DNA from: Aquatica leii
Lineage: Eukaryota; Arthropoda; Insecta; Coleoptera; Lampyridae
NCBI GenBank assembly: GCA_035610365.1
Contig: CM069434.1
Span: 103,466,806 to 103,530,805, forward strand
Length of the DNA: 64,000 bases
Reading direction: 5' to 3'
Shown here: positions 1 to 10,695 of the stretch, piece after piece
Position numbering within the stretch: position 1 is the stretch's first letter
Layout of the letters: every line of letters starts with the position of its first letter
The notes under the pieces: model-generated
Seen by the model: the letters and a program-made list of their open reading frames with translations, nothing else
Told to the model about the DNA's origin: nothing
Databases searched by the model: none
Made by a program: the position numbers and the translations under genes

Positions 1-1093
1 TTCTATAATTGTGTGTAATTTTAGATATTTAAAGGTAAGTCCTAACATCCGTTTTTTGTGATTTGGTAAAAAACAAATAATTCAATTTGAAACTGTATAA
101 ATAACAAGATTCTGGTCGATTCGTTAAAAAGAATTAACAAACAATTAACAAAACCTCTATAACCTATATTACAAACTGCCAGAGTAAAGTCAAGAATAAA
201 ATAAAGTACGAAATCAAGGCACGTCGCAATAGCACTCAGTTAAAATAAATGCAAAACTTTATTATAGGATACTTTATTTAAAGTTTCTTTTAATAAAGTA
301 ACTTTTATTTTACTTTGCAATAACTCTCTAATTAACGGAATACGCAATAACAACGTACATAATTAATGCTCTAAATTAAATGCGTTCATTGTAGGAATGA
401 ACGATTTTGATTGAATGTATGAAATACTACACATTGAGAAAAATAACACAATTTTGGACACAATGTACGACCTTTATAACATTGACAATTCTGAGTGGTG
501 GATGAATTAACGTTGTTGCCAGTTTCATGAACAGTGTTTTTAATACCAACAAAATGCCATTATAAAATGCATAATAAAAATGTTGATATTGATAAACTTT
601 TGTACATGAATTCAATAAACATAATACATTCATCAATTACTGAAAATATTGGATTGATAATCATAGTTTCGTTGTCCCAATAAAACTGATAGTTGGACAA
701 ATTTTAATTACCACTTTTGTTTGTCTCAGTTATCGTTTTCATGAATATTACGTACCTTTTTGGTTGAGTGTATGTAAATATATATACCTATATAAGAATT
801 TAACACTGAGTTGCGACGTAATTATATCTAAATTTCTAGAAGTTAAATATTTTAAAAACTACTAGGTATCAATCAAAACTTATAGCATGTATTTCGTCAA
901 TATTTCTGTTATTGCATTGCATTGTATTCATGTTTGCGATTTTAAACATAAACTAAGTACTTTAAACGATTGAATCTAAATTAGTATTAATTTAGGGAGA
1001 CTAATACATTAATTTATTTTCATTCTTGTTGCATTGCATCTACTATATATTAGGTATAATACATTATTTTTTAATATGTATTTTACTTTACAG
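1..1093. other. Upstream intron of the DUF4806 gene, no clear gene
   Basis: AT-rich sequence that lies upstream of the first certain exon of the DUF4806 gene, so it is probably an intron of that gene. The one candidate element is at 25-34: ten bases between a good acceptor (ATTTTAG) and a consensus donor (GTAAGT), whose frame would lead into the next exon. Nothing else was recognised. Confidence 0.4.
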
Positions 1094-4000
1094 ATACATA
1101 CGAAGAGGCGCTAGAAATAGAGAAACTTTCAGTTGCTTCTTTTGAGAAAGAAGTACCTCAAATAAGGGGCCCAGGAAAAAGAAAAATTAAACCTAGTGAG
1201 AAAAATAGATTTTCGCCACCTCCTGCCTTGAAAGGTGAGTGAAGTAAATGTGTTAATAAGCTTATTTTTTATTGTATCTTGTATGTTTATAAGGATAGGT
1301 TAATTTATATTTTAAATTACATGTTTTTTCCTTTTCAGCCTTTTGCAAATTCGTCGTCTGCTGATCTAACAGAAAACATAATTAAAAATGATAATGATAA
1401 GCTACTATTTCTAACACATTTAAACATTATTATAGAGTTTTTAATTTTGCTAGATATTTTACTGACTGTATGATGTTTTCAGTTTTTACAATATTGTTTT
1501 CGTTATGTTTATAATAAAAGGCCTACATAAAGGTTTTATTCAATATGTTACGTATTAGGGAATTAACATAAAAATTTACTTATTTCCTGTGCTCTCTCTT
1601 TGAATTGCATTAGGATGACTATTTCATACATCTGTCAAATTACGCTATTCAATCAATGATTGAACTCCATTTTAAAACCTTCAGCTAATATCAAACAACT
1701 TGCATCATTGATCTTTATAGTAATATAGATAACTGATACTGTAGTCTGTCACTAGACTGACTAATTTAGTACGTATCTACATATTAATCACTATTTTAAG
1801 GTTCTGATTGTTTTGTCAACTTATGCCCTCTTAGCAGAATGGGAATGTTGTGAAAATGTGTACACAATTGATGTGCGAATCAAATTATGTAGAAATGTAT
1901 ACATGCCCCTTATAATAAAAAAAACACGATTTTGCCACTCCATTGTTATATTATACATATTGTTAAATTCATAATCCTTAACTTTTTGTTTTTCTTTTTA
2001 CCAAGCAAAAGAAGCAACCATAAATGAAGATGTTATAGTGGAAACTTTGGATGTTGAAGTGTCCAATACAGATATATTTATAAATAAAATAAAGTAGAAA
2101 GTACATTACATCTAATAATGTACAGATTAAATAACTTAGAAATAGCCTCATCAGAAAATAATGTATTGATGGCTGACAAGAAAAATATGCCTGTAAAAAC
2201 GTTTGAGGAACTGACTAATTTTGAAGAGATTTTAAAAAATCAGGAAGCATTTGACCAATTATTAGTAAGTAATTTTTAAAACTTGTCAATTTTAGGGCCG
2301 ATTTTATAATGATTTTTTAATTAGGCATTAAGGCTATACTCCCGGTTTAATTCAGATTTGTTTTGAGATGGGCGTTGCACTAACTTGTTCAATTATTTAA
2401 GCTTTCACATATGTTTAGAGATATGGTTACATATTGTTAATGTAATGAAAGAAGAAAGAGTAGGAAAGATTTAGGCGCGGTTGCGTTACTGATAATTTAT
2501 GGGAATAGTATTACCCACGATTGGTGCTTCGACACTTTGACTGGCATTCTTCAAGTCTACGTGGACTACAAATCCGTACTCTTTATTATGGTGAAATTGC
2601 AAATTTGAGATAACTAAACAATTTGATGATGTTTATGAGGTCATACTATATTTACACAACAAAAGTTAGTATACGTTGCTTACAATGATAAAAATTTTGA
2701 GACAAAATAATAATATTATTAAAATAATTTTTATGTTTCTGTAGAAATATTTACTTGCATATATGATACCATATAATACTAAAAGAGAACCTGGAACAAT
2801 TTAATAAAAATAATACTAATAAACATAGATACCTTTTAAAAATGTAAAAATTACAAAGGTAATTGAAACTATTTTCCTTCAATGCTAATAAAGGCATCAT
2901 ATATAAATAAAAGTCCGTCAATTGGGGTTTCATACAAGACCAGTAACTATCATCTTTTTGTATCTGTAAACAAACGGAGAAAATTTATATACATGAAGTA
3001 AATGTGTATAAAAACAGTACGTGCGTTTTAGTGGGAACTTTAGATTAGCTTAGTATTTACAATTTAACAAAATCTACAATGGCAAAATCTTATAATAGAG
3101 TAAATTAAATGTACATTTATCGAGTAGAAGAGATCGTCACACTAGAAATTTATAAATAGTAAGTACATACTATATGTAATTTAAAGAAAGAAAATTTAAA
3201 ATTATATTCTTATCAAGACATTCTGTAGATATATACATTACCAGATATGCTTACTGTAGAAACGCTTGCGACTACGAAACGTGCTAATGTCAATAGGCGG
3301 AGTTCCATCCTTCCATCGCTCAAAACCGTACCATGTATCAAACTTAGATTTCAGCAAATGCAGCGATATAAATTCAATTTTGTTTGCCATTTCCTGGTCG
3401 CATTTTCAAAAATAATTAAAAATTAAAATGTTACATGTTCTTACGATCTCTAAAATGGTGGGTAAAGGCCCATATTTTCGAAAATCAAATTCTTTTGTTT
3501 ATTTTAAAGCCTTAAAGACAATTTCAAAAATGGGCTCTTTACCCTTTTGCAGCAATTTTTTTATGAATTATCATGAAAACATCAACATTTTTCATTCAAA
3601 AATAAACTCAGGAAATGGAAAACGATTTTCAGGCCGGGCATACAGCCTTAAGTTATAATGCCAGAATTAAATAAATATGGATTTCATAATCATTTTTAAA
3701 ATTCTATTAAAATTTAATTGACGATTAACTTAATGTGACAATTTTCAATTATTAAATATTTAATTTGGCATTAAATTTAACCTAAAAAATATTAGTTTGT
3801 GATATTAATTTGACAAAGTTTTTATTTTTCTTCTCAAAATGAACATTTTGTTAGACAGTACTAGTTCTAGTTCTTCATCAGATGATGAATATGTTCAACG
3901 ACCAAAACGGTATAAAAAACGAAAAAATTATGTAGAAATTTATGATGATCTAGATTTTTTTGAACGATTTCGTTTAACTAAAAGAACGTTTAATACGGTA

Positions 4001-6245
4001 TTACTGCAAATTCAAGATCGTTTACAATCTGTGATAAGAAAGTATGTAACTTATTCAACAAGATTTTTAGTTTTATAAGAATTAAGTATTTATTGTTTAT
4101 TGTAGAGGTGGAAGCATTCAACTAGTCATTCAGCTACTTTTGATTTTTTGATTTTATGCAACTGCAGACATACAAAAATCAGTAGCAGATTTTTGTGACG
4201 TATCAACATCTTCTGCTTCTAGGATTTAAAAAAGTGTCGGAATCTATTGCTATGTTAGCTTCACGTTACATCAAAATGGAAACTCAAGAAGAAATGAGAA
4301 AAACTGCAGAAGCATTTTATAAGATTGCTAGATTTCCGAGGGTCATAGGTACTATAGATTGCACTTTAATAAAAATTACATCTCCTGGCGGCGACGATGC
4401 GGAGATATTTCGAACAAGAAAACATTTCCTTGGAATAAATGTTCAATATCAGAGATATTTGTGCAAGATGGCCTGGTTCTACCCATGATCAAACAATTTT
4501 TAATAATTCAAGTTTGAAAAGATTATTTGAGCAAAGACAATTTGGAAGATATTTACTTGTAGGTGATAGTGGTTATCAATTAAAATCATACCTAATGACA
4601 AAGTTGCTAAATGTAGAAACAGCAAATGAAAATTTATACAACGAGTCTATTATAAGAACAAAAAATTTTGTTGAGAGACAGTATGGCGTTTGGAAACTGC
4701 GTTTTCCAATATTACTAAGTGGTTCGGCATTAAAACTTGAAACAACTCTTACAGTTATTATAGCCACAGCTGTTTTGCACAACATAGCTCTTCGACAGAA
4801 CGAAGATATGTTATACGAATGGACAATTCCAATAGAGGAAGAAGATACTACAAGAGAAGAAGATCCCTTAGACAACCTAGCGAGGCACAACATTATTAAC
4901 GAACATTTTGGAAGATTGTAAAAAAACAATTATTTAATTCAATTCAATTATTTTAAGTTAACTTAAAGACAATAAGCAAATACATTAAACGATTCTAAAA
5001 TCAATATAATAGAAAAAATTACTTTTGTTATTTCATTTTTTTCATGAAATTCCTTGTCTTGTTTTTTTTTTATTATCATATCTTCTTGTTAAAGTATGCT
5101 TTTCTTTGTTTCTTCTTCTAAATACTTAATTTTTTTCAGTGGTATTCTTCTTTTATAGGGTTTACAAACATTTTTTGCTTCAATCTTTTGGAAATTGGGG
5201 GTTTAATTTTTTAGGTGTAACCTACTTCTAAAACTAGTAGAGACTGGAAAATCTCGTAATCCAAATCTTCCTAAAACAAAAACAAAATAAAAAAATAATA
5301 ATAAAAATAACTATTAAAACTTCCATTTATATACTTTGTACTGTAACCGACTTTGCCTTATATACAGTAACAGGTAGTACGTTCTCTTTGTTCTAAAATT
5401 ATTATTAAATAAAGAAAAAAAATTGATAAGTTTACTTACTTGTGCATTATTTCTAATAGCATCTATGTCAAATGGGTTTATAAGCCCAATAACAGTTTTA
5501 AAATTTATTATTAATAGCACTGCATCTAAAACCGGATCTTTTATATTAATATTTGGTGGTCAGTTCCCTGACAAAAGCGCTGATCGGCAGCAAATTTTCG
5601 GGCTTTCATTTTTATTATTTTATTACTCTCATGCTTGATTTTCAATTGATCTGGCGATCGAGCGATGCAATTAATAGCAATAAAGTTATTTGCTACCGTA
5701 ATCCATGCTTTAGACTAAAATTTAGGTAGATATATTTGATATTCACAATATAATAAAATAATAATATTTATATCTTTTCGGATGTATGTAATTTATGTGA
5801 TTGTTTGTTTTCTATAATGTTTTTTAACTTTTCCGCATCTACAAATAAAAGAAGTTTTTCTTCCTTAGAGAAATTTGTTTCTCTATTTAGAGTGTAGGTA
5901 CCCACTGAGAACAATTTTAATGTTTTCATAACTTTCTTTAAAATCATTAAATTTTTTACAGGTACATAGATATCTGCAAATGGAAGGGAAGAATGGAGTT
6001 GACTTCAGTAGACGTCTGTCATCAGCAATAACCAACGACTTGGGAAGACATAGTTCTTGGACAGAACAAAAAAATAATAATAGGTTCAAAGATTCGCCAA
6101 TCGCGTTAGCATTAAAAAGTAATTTTGTCGTAAGCTTGGTATTAATTATTCATTTACAATTTCAGATGCAGTTCTAAAGGCTACTCCAAATTACTCATTT
6201 TTGGAGTTTGAAAAACCAATGATGGGATTGGTTCCGCCATGCTAA
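1094..6245 (+). CDS. DUF4806-domain protein, 3' part, four exons
   Basis: Exons seen: 1094-1234, 2006-2264, 5962-6118 and 6166-6245, stop TAA at 6243-6245. All have good splice signals (TTTACAG; GGTGAGT; TTAGTAAGT; TTTACAG; TTTCAG) and phases match at each junction (1/1, 0/0, 1/1). The first exon reads TYEEALEIEKLS and a basic stretch GKRKIKPSEK. The last three give the C-terminal domain: PVKTFEELTNFEEILKNQ, then YLQMEGKNGVDFSRRLS and NDLGRHSSWTEQKN, which match the DUF4806 pattern (an EEL..FE..L stretch, then RR.. and ..SWTG..). This domain is frequent in insect proteins of unknown role and often occurs with transposon-like sequence; I give no function. Oddity: exon 2 is one base short of keeping frame. 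The incoming frame ends at TAG 2095-2097, and the domain continues in another frame from about 2093. The gene starts left of the window. Confidence 0.7.
1235..2005. other. Intron of the DUF4806 gene
   Basis: Bounded by a GGTGAGT donor and a pyrimidine-rich acceptor ending CCAAG. No gene or repeat was recognised inside. Confidence 0.6.
2294..3700. repeat. Imperfect inverted repeat pair around 1.4 kb, possible degraded DNA transposon
   Basis: The stretch at about 2294-2345 (starting GGGCCGATTTTATAATGAT, with AGGCATTAAGGCTATA) recurs inverted at about 3630-3700 (CCGGGCATACAGCCTTAA then ATGCC..AATTAAA). The match is patchy with indels. It could mark the ends of an old inverted-repeat element or two separate inverted insertions. 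The DNA between holds no recognisable transposase. It lies in the intron of the DUF4806 gene, left of the Harbinger transposase. Confidence 0.35.
3839..4921 (+). pseudogene. PIF/Harbinger transposase (HARBI1-like), broken
   Basis: Nuclease-type DDE transposase of the PIF/Harbinger superfamily. It begins MNILLDSTSSSSSSDDE with a basic patch and FERFRLTKRTFNTVLLQIQ. An intron seems likely from about 4039 (GTATGT) to about 4105 (TTGTAG). The core reads FPRVIGTIDCTLIKI, GDDAEIF..RKHFLGINVQ, ARWPGSTHDQTIFNNS and VGDSGYQLKSYLMTKL, with NFVERQYGVWKLRFPIL and ATAVLHN near the end. The DDE aspartates are in IDCT and VGDSGY. Breaks: an in-frame TGA near 4150, a frame change near 4222, and a missing stretch with frame change near 4450-4480 between GINVQ and ARWPG. 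It lies in the intron of the DUF4806 gene in the same orientation. Exact element ends and the 3-bp target duplication were not found. Confidence 0.85.
5030..5575 (-). pseudogene. Probable second Harbinger ORF (DNA-binding partner), remnant
   Basis: Minus-strand pieces look protein-coding. One exon-like block at about 5425-5570 reads KDPVLDAVLLIINFKT and GLINPFDIDAIRNNAQ and ends in a consensus donor GTAAGT. A second block at about 5040-5275 follows an acceptor TTTTAG and reads GLRDFPVSTSFRSRLH and PLKKIKYLEEETKKSIL with in-frame stops. Harbinger elements carry a second, often convergently placed gene for a Myb/SANT-type protein, and this one converges on the transposase at 3839-4921. The assignment rests on position and on the charged tail, not on a clear Myb motif, so it is tentative. 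Confidence 0.4.
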
Positions 6246-6806
6246 TCAAAGGTTATTAAGGAAGCAAAAGTAGCAAGTACATATTTGACTGTTTTATTTA
6301 AGTATTAGCGTATTACAATGGTAATACATATACTAATAGTTTAATCTTATATAAAAATTTAAAATCATTGTATTGAAGATTTTTACCGTTTAGTTTACAA
6401 ATAGTTAGATGATTTGTTCTTTTAATATTTTTTAATAATCTAATCTGGCTAAGTGTAAAATTGGTTGAGCAAAAAAATATAATATTTGTATAGAACTAAC
6501 GGGTTTAGCAAAATAATTAATACAACTAAGAATTTGAGAAAACAAATGTCATAATTTGTAGTTCTTTTGAATTTATTTCACAATTATGCATCCCAACCTT
6601 CTTACTCGTTTTTTTTTATAACGTTGAAATTACTATAATAATTAAAGGCAAGATGACAAATTTAACGTCTTTAATCTAAATTTAAATAAGTAAAAGAAAA
6701 GGTGAAGACTAAAGTTATACAATAGTTATATCTATTGACTTGTAAAAAAATTTGTTTATACACATTTCTTATCTTTATAGAACTCAGAAATTATTATTCG
6801 CTGAAA
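6246..6806. other. Spacer after the DUF4806 gene
   Basis: AT-rich sequence after the stop codon with no gene, repeat or clear polyadenylation signal close to the stop. Confidence 0.4.
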
Positions 6807-7258
6807 TTTTGTTACAGAACATAGCAGAAAAGTTCTTAAATAAACACTATTTTGGATGTTATGATTAAACGTACAAAAGCAGTTCTTGAAAAAACATCTC
6901 AGCGATTTTATTATAGTAACATATGAAAGAAGTTATTTAAAAACGTCACGAGAGTGTCTTGTAGAACATCACCGAGAAGTTCTTTAATGAACATCACAGG
7001 CATGTTGTCATAAAACGTCACAACTGTGTTCTAGGAAATACGCAGCAACGATGTTATTACAGAATGCATCAAAGATGTTACTGAACAATATCGCCGAGAT
7101 TTTGTTATAAAACGTCATAGAGGTTCTCATAATAACATCGTACCGATTTTGTTATGCAACGTATCAAAGAGGTTATTGAAGAACGTCGTGGAAACTTTGT
7201 TATAAAACGTCGCAAAGAGGTTCTAGTAAAAACATCGCATCAATTTTGTTAAGTTGCA
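6807..7258. repeat. Degenerate tandem array, about 18 units of about 25 bp
   Basis: Units begin with GTTAT or GTTCT and run through a core like AAACGTCGCAAAGAG or AACATCGCACCGATTTT. Examples are GTTATAAAACGTCGCAAAGA (about 7200) and GTTCTAGTAAAAACATCGCA (about 7217). Two alternating forms (a GTTAT unit and a GTTCT unit) suggest a dimer of about 50 bp as the higher unit. The right-hand units are the most alike, the left-hand ones the most decayed. Confidence 0.7.
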
Positions 7259-7395
7259 GGACATATAACGTTTGTTTGAATATAAATGTGATGTTAAAAG
7301 TACTTAAGCTAAACGTAACATGTTGTGGGACAAACAAAGAAGTTACGTTAATGCGATGTTTTTTTGTTTAGTGGGTGGTTTTCCCTCTTGTATTA
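7259..7395. other. Spacer between tandem array and gypsy fossil
   Basis: Short stretch with several motifs in the style of the array (ATAACGTTTG, AATGTGATGTTAAAAG, ACGTTAATGCGATG), so it may belong to the same repeat-bearing element. No coding sequence. Confidence 0.3.
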
Positions 7396-8534
7396 AACAG
7401 CAACCCAGTCCATCTTTTAATGTATTTGTTTGTATTGTAATTATTTAAAATCATGTCGTGTTCACTTTTAGATTTTGCAGCTATCAAGATGTCATAAAAT
7501 ATACTGTGACCCCTTCAATGTCATTAAAATTTTCACCGTTGATTTTTTGAAATAATTCAGGTGCAAAATTTAATCCAAATGGCAATCTTAAAAATTTATA
7601 GAACTCAAATGGTGTACTAAAGGTACATAAGCTACTACTCGATGTATCTAATTCAATGTAATAAAACCCATCTTTTAGGTCTAACACAGAAAACCAACTC
7701 ACACCCGTTAACCCGTTAACTTTGGTTTCACCGTTATTGGGACTCTTCTAGGTGGTCTAACCACTGGAACTGCATCTGGTTTTAAGTCAATTTTACATTT
7801 TTGACTGAATTTTTCAACTCCTGTGAACAGATCTAAATTAGCATTTACAAATTCCTCAGCATTAATAAATTCTGATATGACATCTGTTTTATTAACTTTT
7901 CTTATTAAATCAAATTTAATGCAAGATTCTAATCCTAAAATAGGCAGTTTATCGTTTTCTACGATTGCAAAATTTTCTGATCTGATATCTCTTTATACTT
8001 AGTTACTAGATTTACAATTCCTACTGGTTTTAACTTTGATCCGCCATAAGCTTGAAGTACAATATTTGTTTTAGTTAATTTTGAGGTAGTATTTAGTTGT
8101 TTATCCAGGTGTTCAGGTAAAATATTTACTTTACTACCTGTGCTTAATTTGAATTTGATATTTTGACCAGAAATTTCTAAATATTCGTACCATACCTGCT
8201 TAGTCAAATCAATAGTGTTAACATCTTTTACCATGCCTTCAACACTACAAGTGATTGTGTGTACTAACAGCTCTTCGTCTTCATTATCTTGCTGGTGGAT
8301 TTCCAATTCTCTTACGTCTCTAACTCTGCACGCAACTTTAGAATGATTAGCCTCCCCACATCTGTGACATTCTTGTCCATACGCAGAACATTGATTGATT
8401 CCATGGATAGTTCTACACCTCCAACACCTAAAAGTTCTGCTTTTTACCATTTCTTTCTTAAACGTGTTGTCCTTTCTTTTAATTTCGGTGACACTTCTAT
8501 CTTCTTGCATGTTCTTAAATTGTTCTCGTAACAC

Positions 8535-10167
8535 CCCAATCAGCAAGGCAACGTTTTTTTCATGTTTTAAAAACGTTACAACGTTTTAAAATAATCGAAA
8601 TAAAAAATGTTTTAAAAAAAATATTTTTGTTGCGTTTTAAAAATATTTCATTTTAACATTGATATTGAAATATTTTCTAAAACATTTTTTAGTAACATAA
8701 AAAACGTTTTTACTTTATTAGAAATTAAACTTTTGGTTGCTTTCACCTATACACTTTTTTCTTTTATATATTGTATGAAAAACACAACTATATAAAATTT
8801 TGTTACATATTATTAATAAATACATAATAAACCTTTTCGTTTTTCTAAAAACTTTTTTGCAAATTTGAATTAAGCACGTAATAACCGCGTTTGCGCAAAG
8901 TACCAGCTTTGAGTACCAGTAACTGCGTGAAAAGATGCCGATTTTGTATATTATAATGATTATAATCACATTATATTTTTAGCTTCAACGAATCAACAAT
9001 TACCATGGTATTACTCACTATGCTATGTAATGTATTGTTAGTGTATCAGTTTAATTGTATTCTAATTTGCGTTCTAGTGAAACTCAAATAGATACTTTTA
9101 GTATATATCAGCATTTATTATGATTGTACGTTTTTCGTTACAAGAAATTTTGCTAGTCTAATATTATTCGTTACAGCAGTGGTACACTAAAACGTTCATT
9201 CTATGTGCTTCATGATTTCTATTCTTTGTGATGTTTTAAGGTTATCAAATTGATATGATGTTGACCAAATGGGAGATTTGAACGAGCAATTAATGTTGGT
9301 ATGTAATTTTTTCTGATATTGATGTAGCATTATTTTATGTGTACAAAGTCTAAAAATCTTGGATTGTTAGTTGTTCTGGTTTTCGTTTTTATACAAAGAG
9401 GTACATTCATAATTAGTTTTATTTTATGGATAGGATCGTTCGGTATAGAGGAACGGAAACAATAAAAACAACCTTTATTTTTCAGGCCTTAACAACAGAT
9501 AAAAGTTGGTTTTAGTGTTGCCGTTCCTCCACTCCAAAGGATCCTATGGATAAAATAGAAAAACTTTTGATTAATTGGAAACTTTTGTGAGGATTATTAT
9601 AATTACTTCAGTTAATATAAAGTAATTACATGAATAATGTTTGTTTTACTTTAATGTTAAAGTGTTAATTCTTGTTATAGGCACCAAATGCGTTTGCAGC
9701 CACATTAAATTGAAGTACTTTGAGTACACAAAGATTGTATAACCTATCTTTAGTAGGCTTTTTAGAGATGGTTCTATAATATTGGTTGTCAGTTAAGTGA
9801 TTAAGTTATTGGTTATTATAAATAAAACTAACAGCCAAATATGTCAGTATTTTAAAATTAAAGCAAGTATAACTAAACTTACATTTATACCATGATTGTA
9901 GAACTGCCCTTAAGCATGTTGCAATATTAAAAAAAAAGCGTTAATTATACATTTTTTATACATTAATGTAACATTTGTAAAATAAAAATATATATAAATC
10001 ATATTATAAATAATATTTTTTAAACATTTTTGGAATGTTTTTTTAATATTGACTTTGCAACGTAATTTTTGCCATTAAGACGTTTTTGCAATGTTTTTAA
10101 AAATGTAAATATATCTTTTGTAAAACGTTGAAAAAAACATTTCAAAAATGTTTCCTTGTTGATTGGG
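8535..10167. mobile_element. Non-autonomous TIR element, copy 1 (CCCAATCA family)
   Basis: Ends CCCAATCAGCAAGG (left) and its near-complement CCTTGTTGATTGGG (right), flanked by a 2-bp AC duplication. It interrupts the gag region of the gypsy-like fossil. The terminal 100 bp or so are rich in AACGTTTTAAAA-type motifs. No transposase is seen. A second copy in the opposite orientation lies at 48287-50426 and matches along its length. Near the middle (about 9420-9550) is an internal inverted repeat with GGATAGGATC and GGATCCTAT at its ends. The superfamily is not assigned; the duplications are AC here and TA at copy 2. Confidence 0.8.
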
Positions 10168-10677
10168 ACCTCACCAGCTCGACACATTTCTATTATTTTT
10201 TGCAAGTTTGGATTGTCTGTTGCTATTATTTTCTCCTGCACTCATTTGTCATACATGCCAATACAATTCGAGCACGCACCATTTCGTCATCTTTAAATTT
10301 GCAGCACTTTGAATTTTGAAATTTGAATTTTTCATAGATTATGTTTTTTTTTGGATTCATGTATTTGTCGAATTCACCTACAACTTTCTTATAATTGTTT
10401 TTCTCTTCCCCTGTTAACTTGAAATTATTGTAAATGTCAATGCAATCTTCACCGATCACATTTAATAGTATTGCCACTTTGACATCATCTTTTTTCTCTG
10501 CATGTCTCGCAGCAAGCATGTATATAGAAAAATTTTGCATAATTTTTTTTGTAATTTTCAGACACATTTCCTTCGAGATTTAACTGTTTTGGAACTCGGT
10601 CTTCCATTATAGTTGATTTTATTTAATTCACTAATGGTTTTTGACACGTGAGTAATTCGTAATTTATTTGTACACTC

Positions 10678-10695
10678 ACTCTCTCGACTGCGCCA
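10678..10695 (-). promoter_or_regulatory. Primer-binding site of the gypsy-like fossil
   Basis: TGGCGCAGTCGAGAGAG on the minus strand directly follows a possible LTR end (..AACA) and precedes the gag start by about 70 bp, the usual place for a tRNA primer site. Confidence 0.5.

Larger units (their letters stand above)
7396..10695 (-). mobile_element. Ty3/gypsy-like retrotransposon fossil, gag to reverse transcriptase, split by a TIR element
   Basis: Reads right to left. A primer-binding-site-like stretch TGGCGCAGTCGAGAGAG lies at about 10679-10695, then a gag start near 10607 (MEDRVPKQLNLEGNVSEN). Gag residues follow (VAILLNVIGEDCIDIYNNF), then two zinc knuckles (CWRCRTIHGINQC and CHRCGEANHSKVAC) near 8320-8450, a protease-like STGSKVNILP near 8130, and reverse transcriptase (LDLKDGFYYIELD, LPFGLNFAPELFQKI) at 7450-7710. 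RNase H and integrase are not seen. The element is broken, with several breaks, and is split at 8535-10167 by another element. The LTR should start at about 10696 but its other end could not be set. Confidence 0.85.

Noticed and set aside
2118-2264. Independent small gene starting at ATG 2118 (MYRLNNLEIASSENNV)
   Set aside because: The frame is open upstream of the ATG to about 2093 and continues across phase-matched introns into the DUF4806 domain, so it is part of the larger gene.
3428-3658. 76-residue open frame in the DUF4806 intron
   Set aside because: No domain, runs into the inverted-repeat arm, no splice or start context.
6807-7258. CRISPR-like array
   Set aside because: The units are contiguous and degenerate, without unique spacers, in an animal genome.
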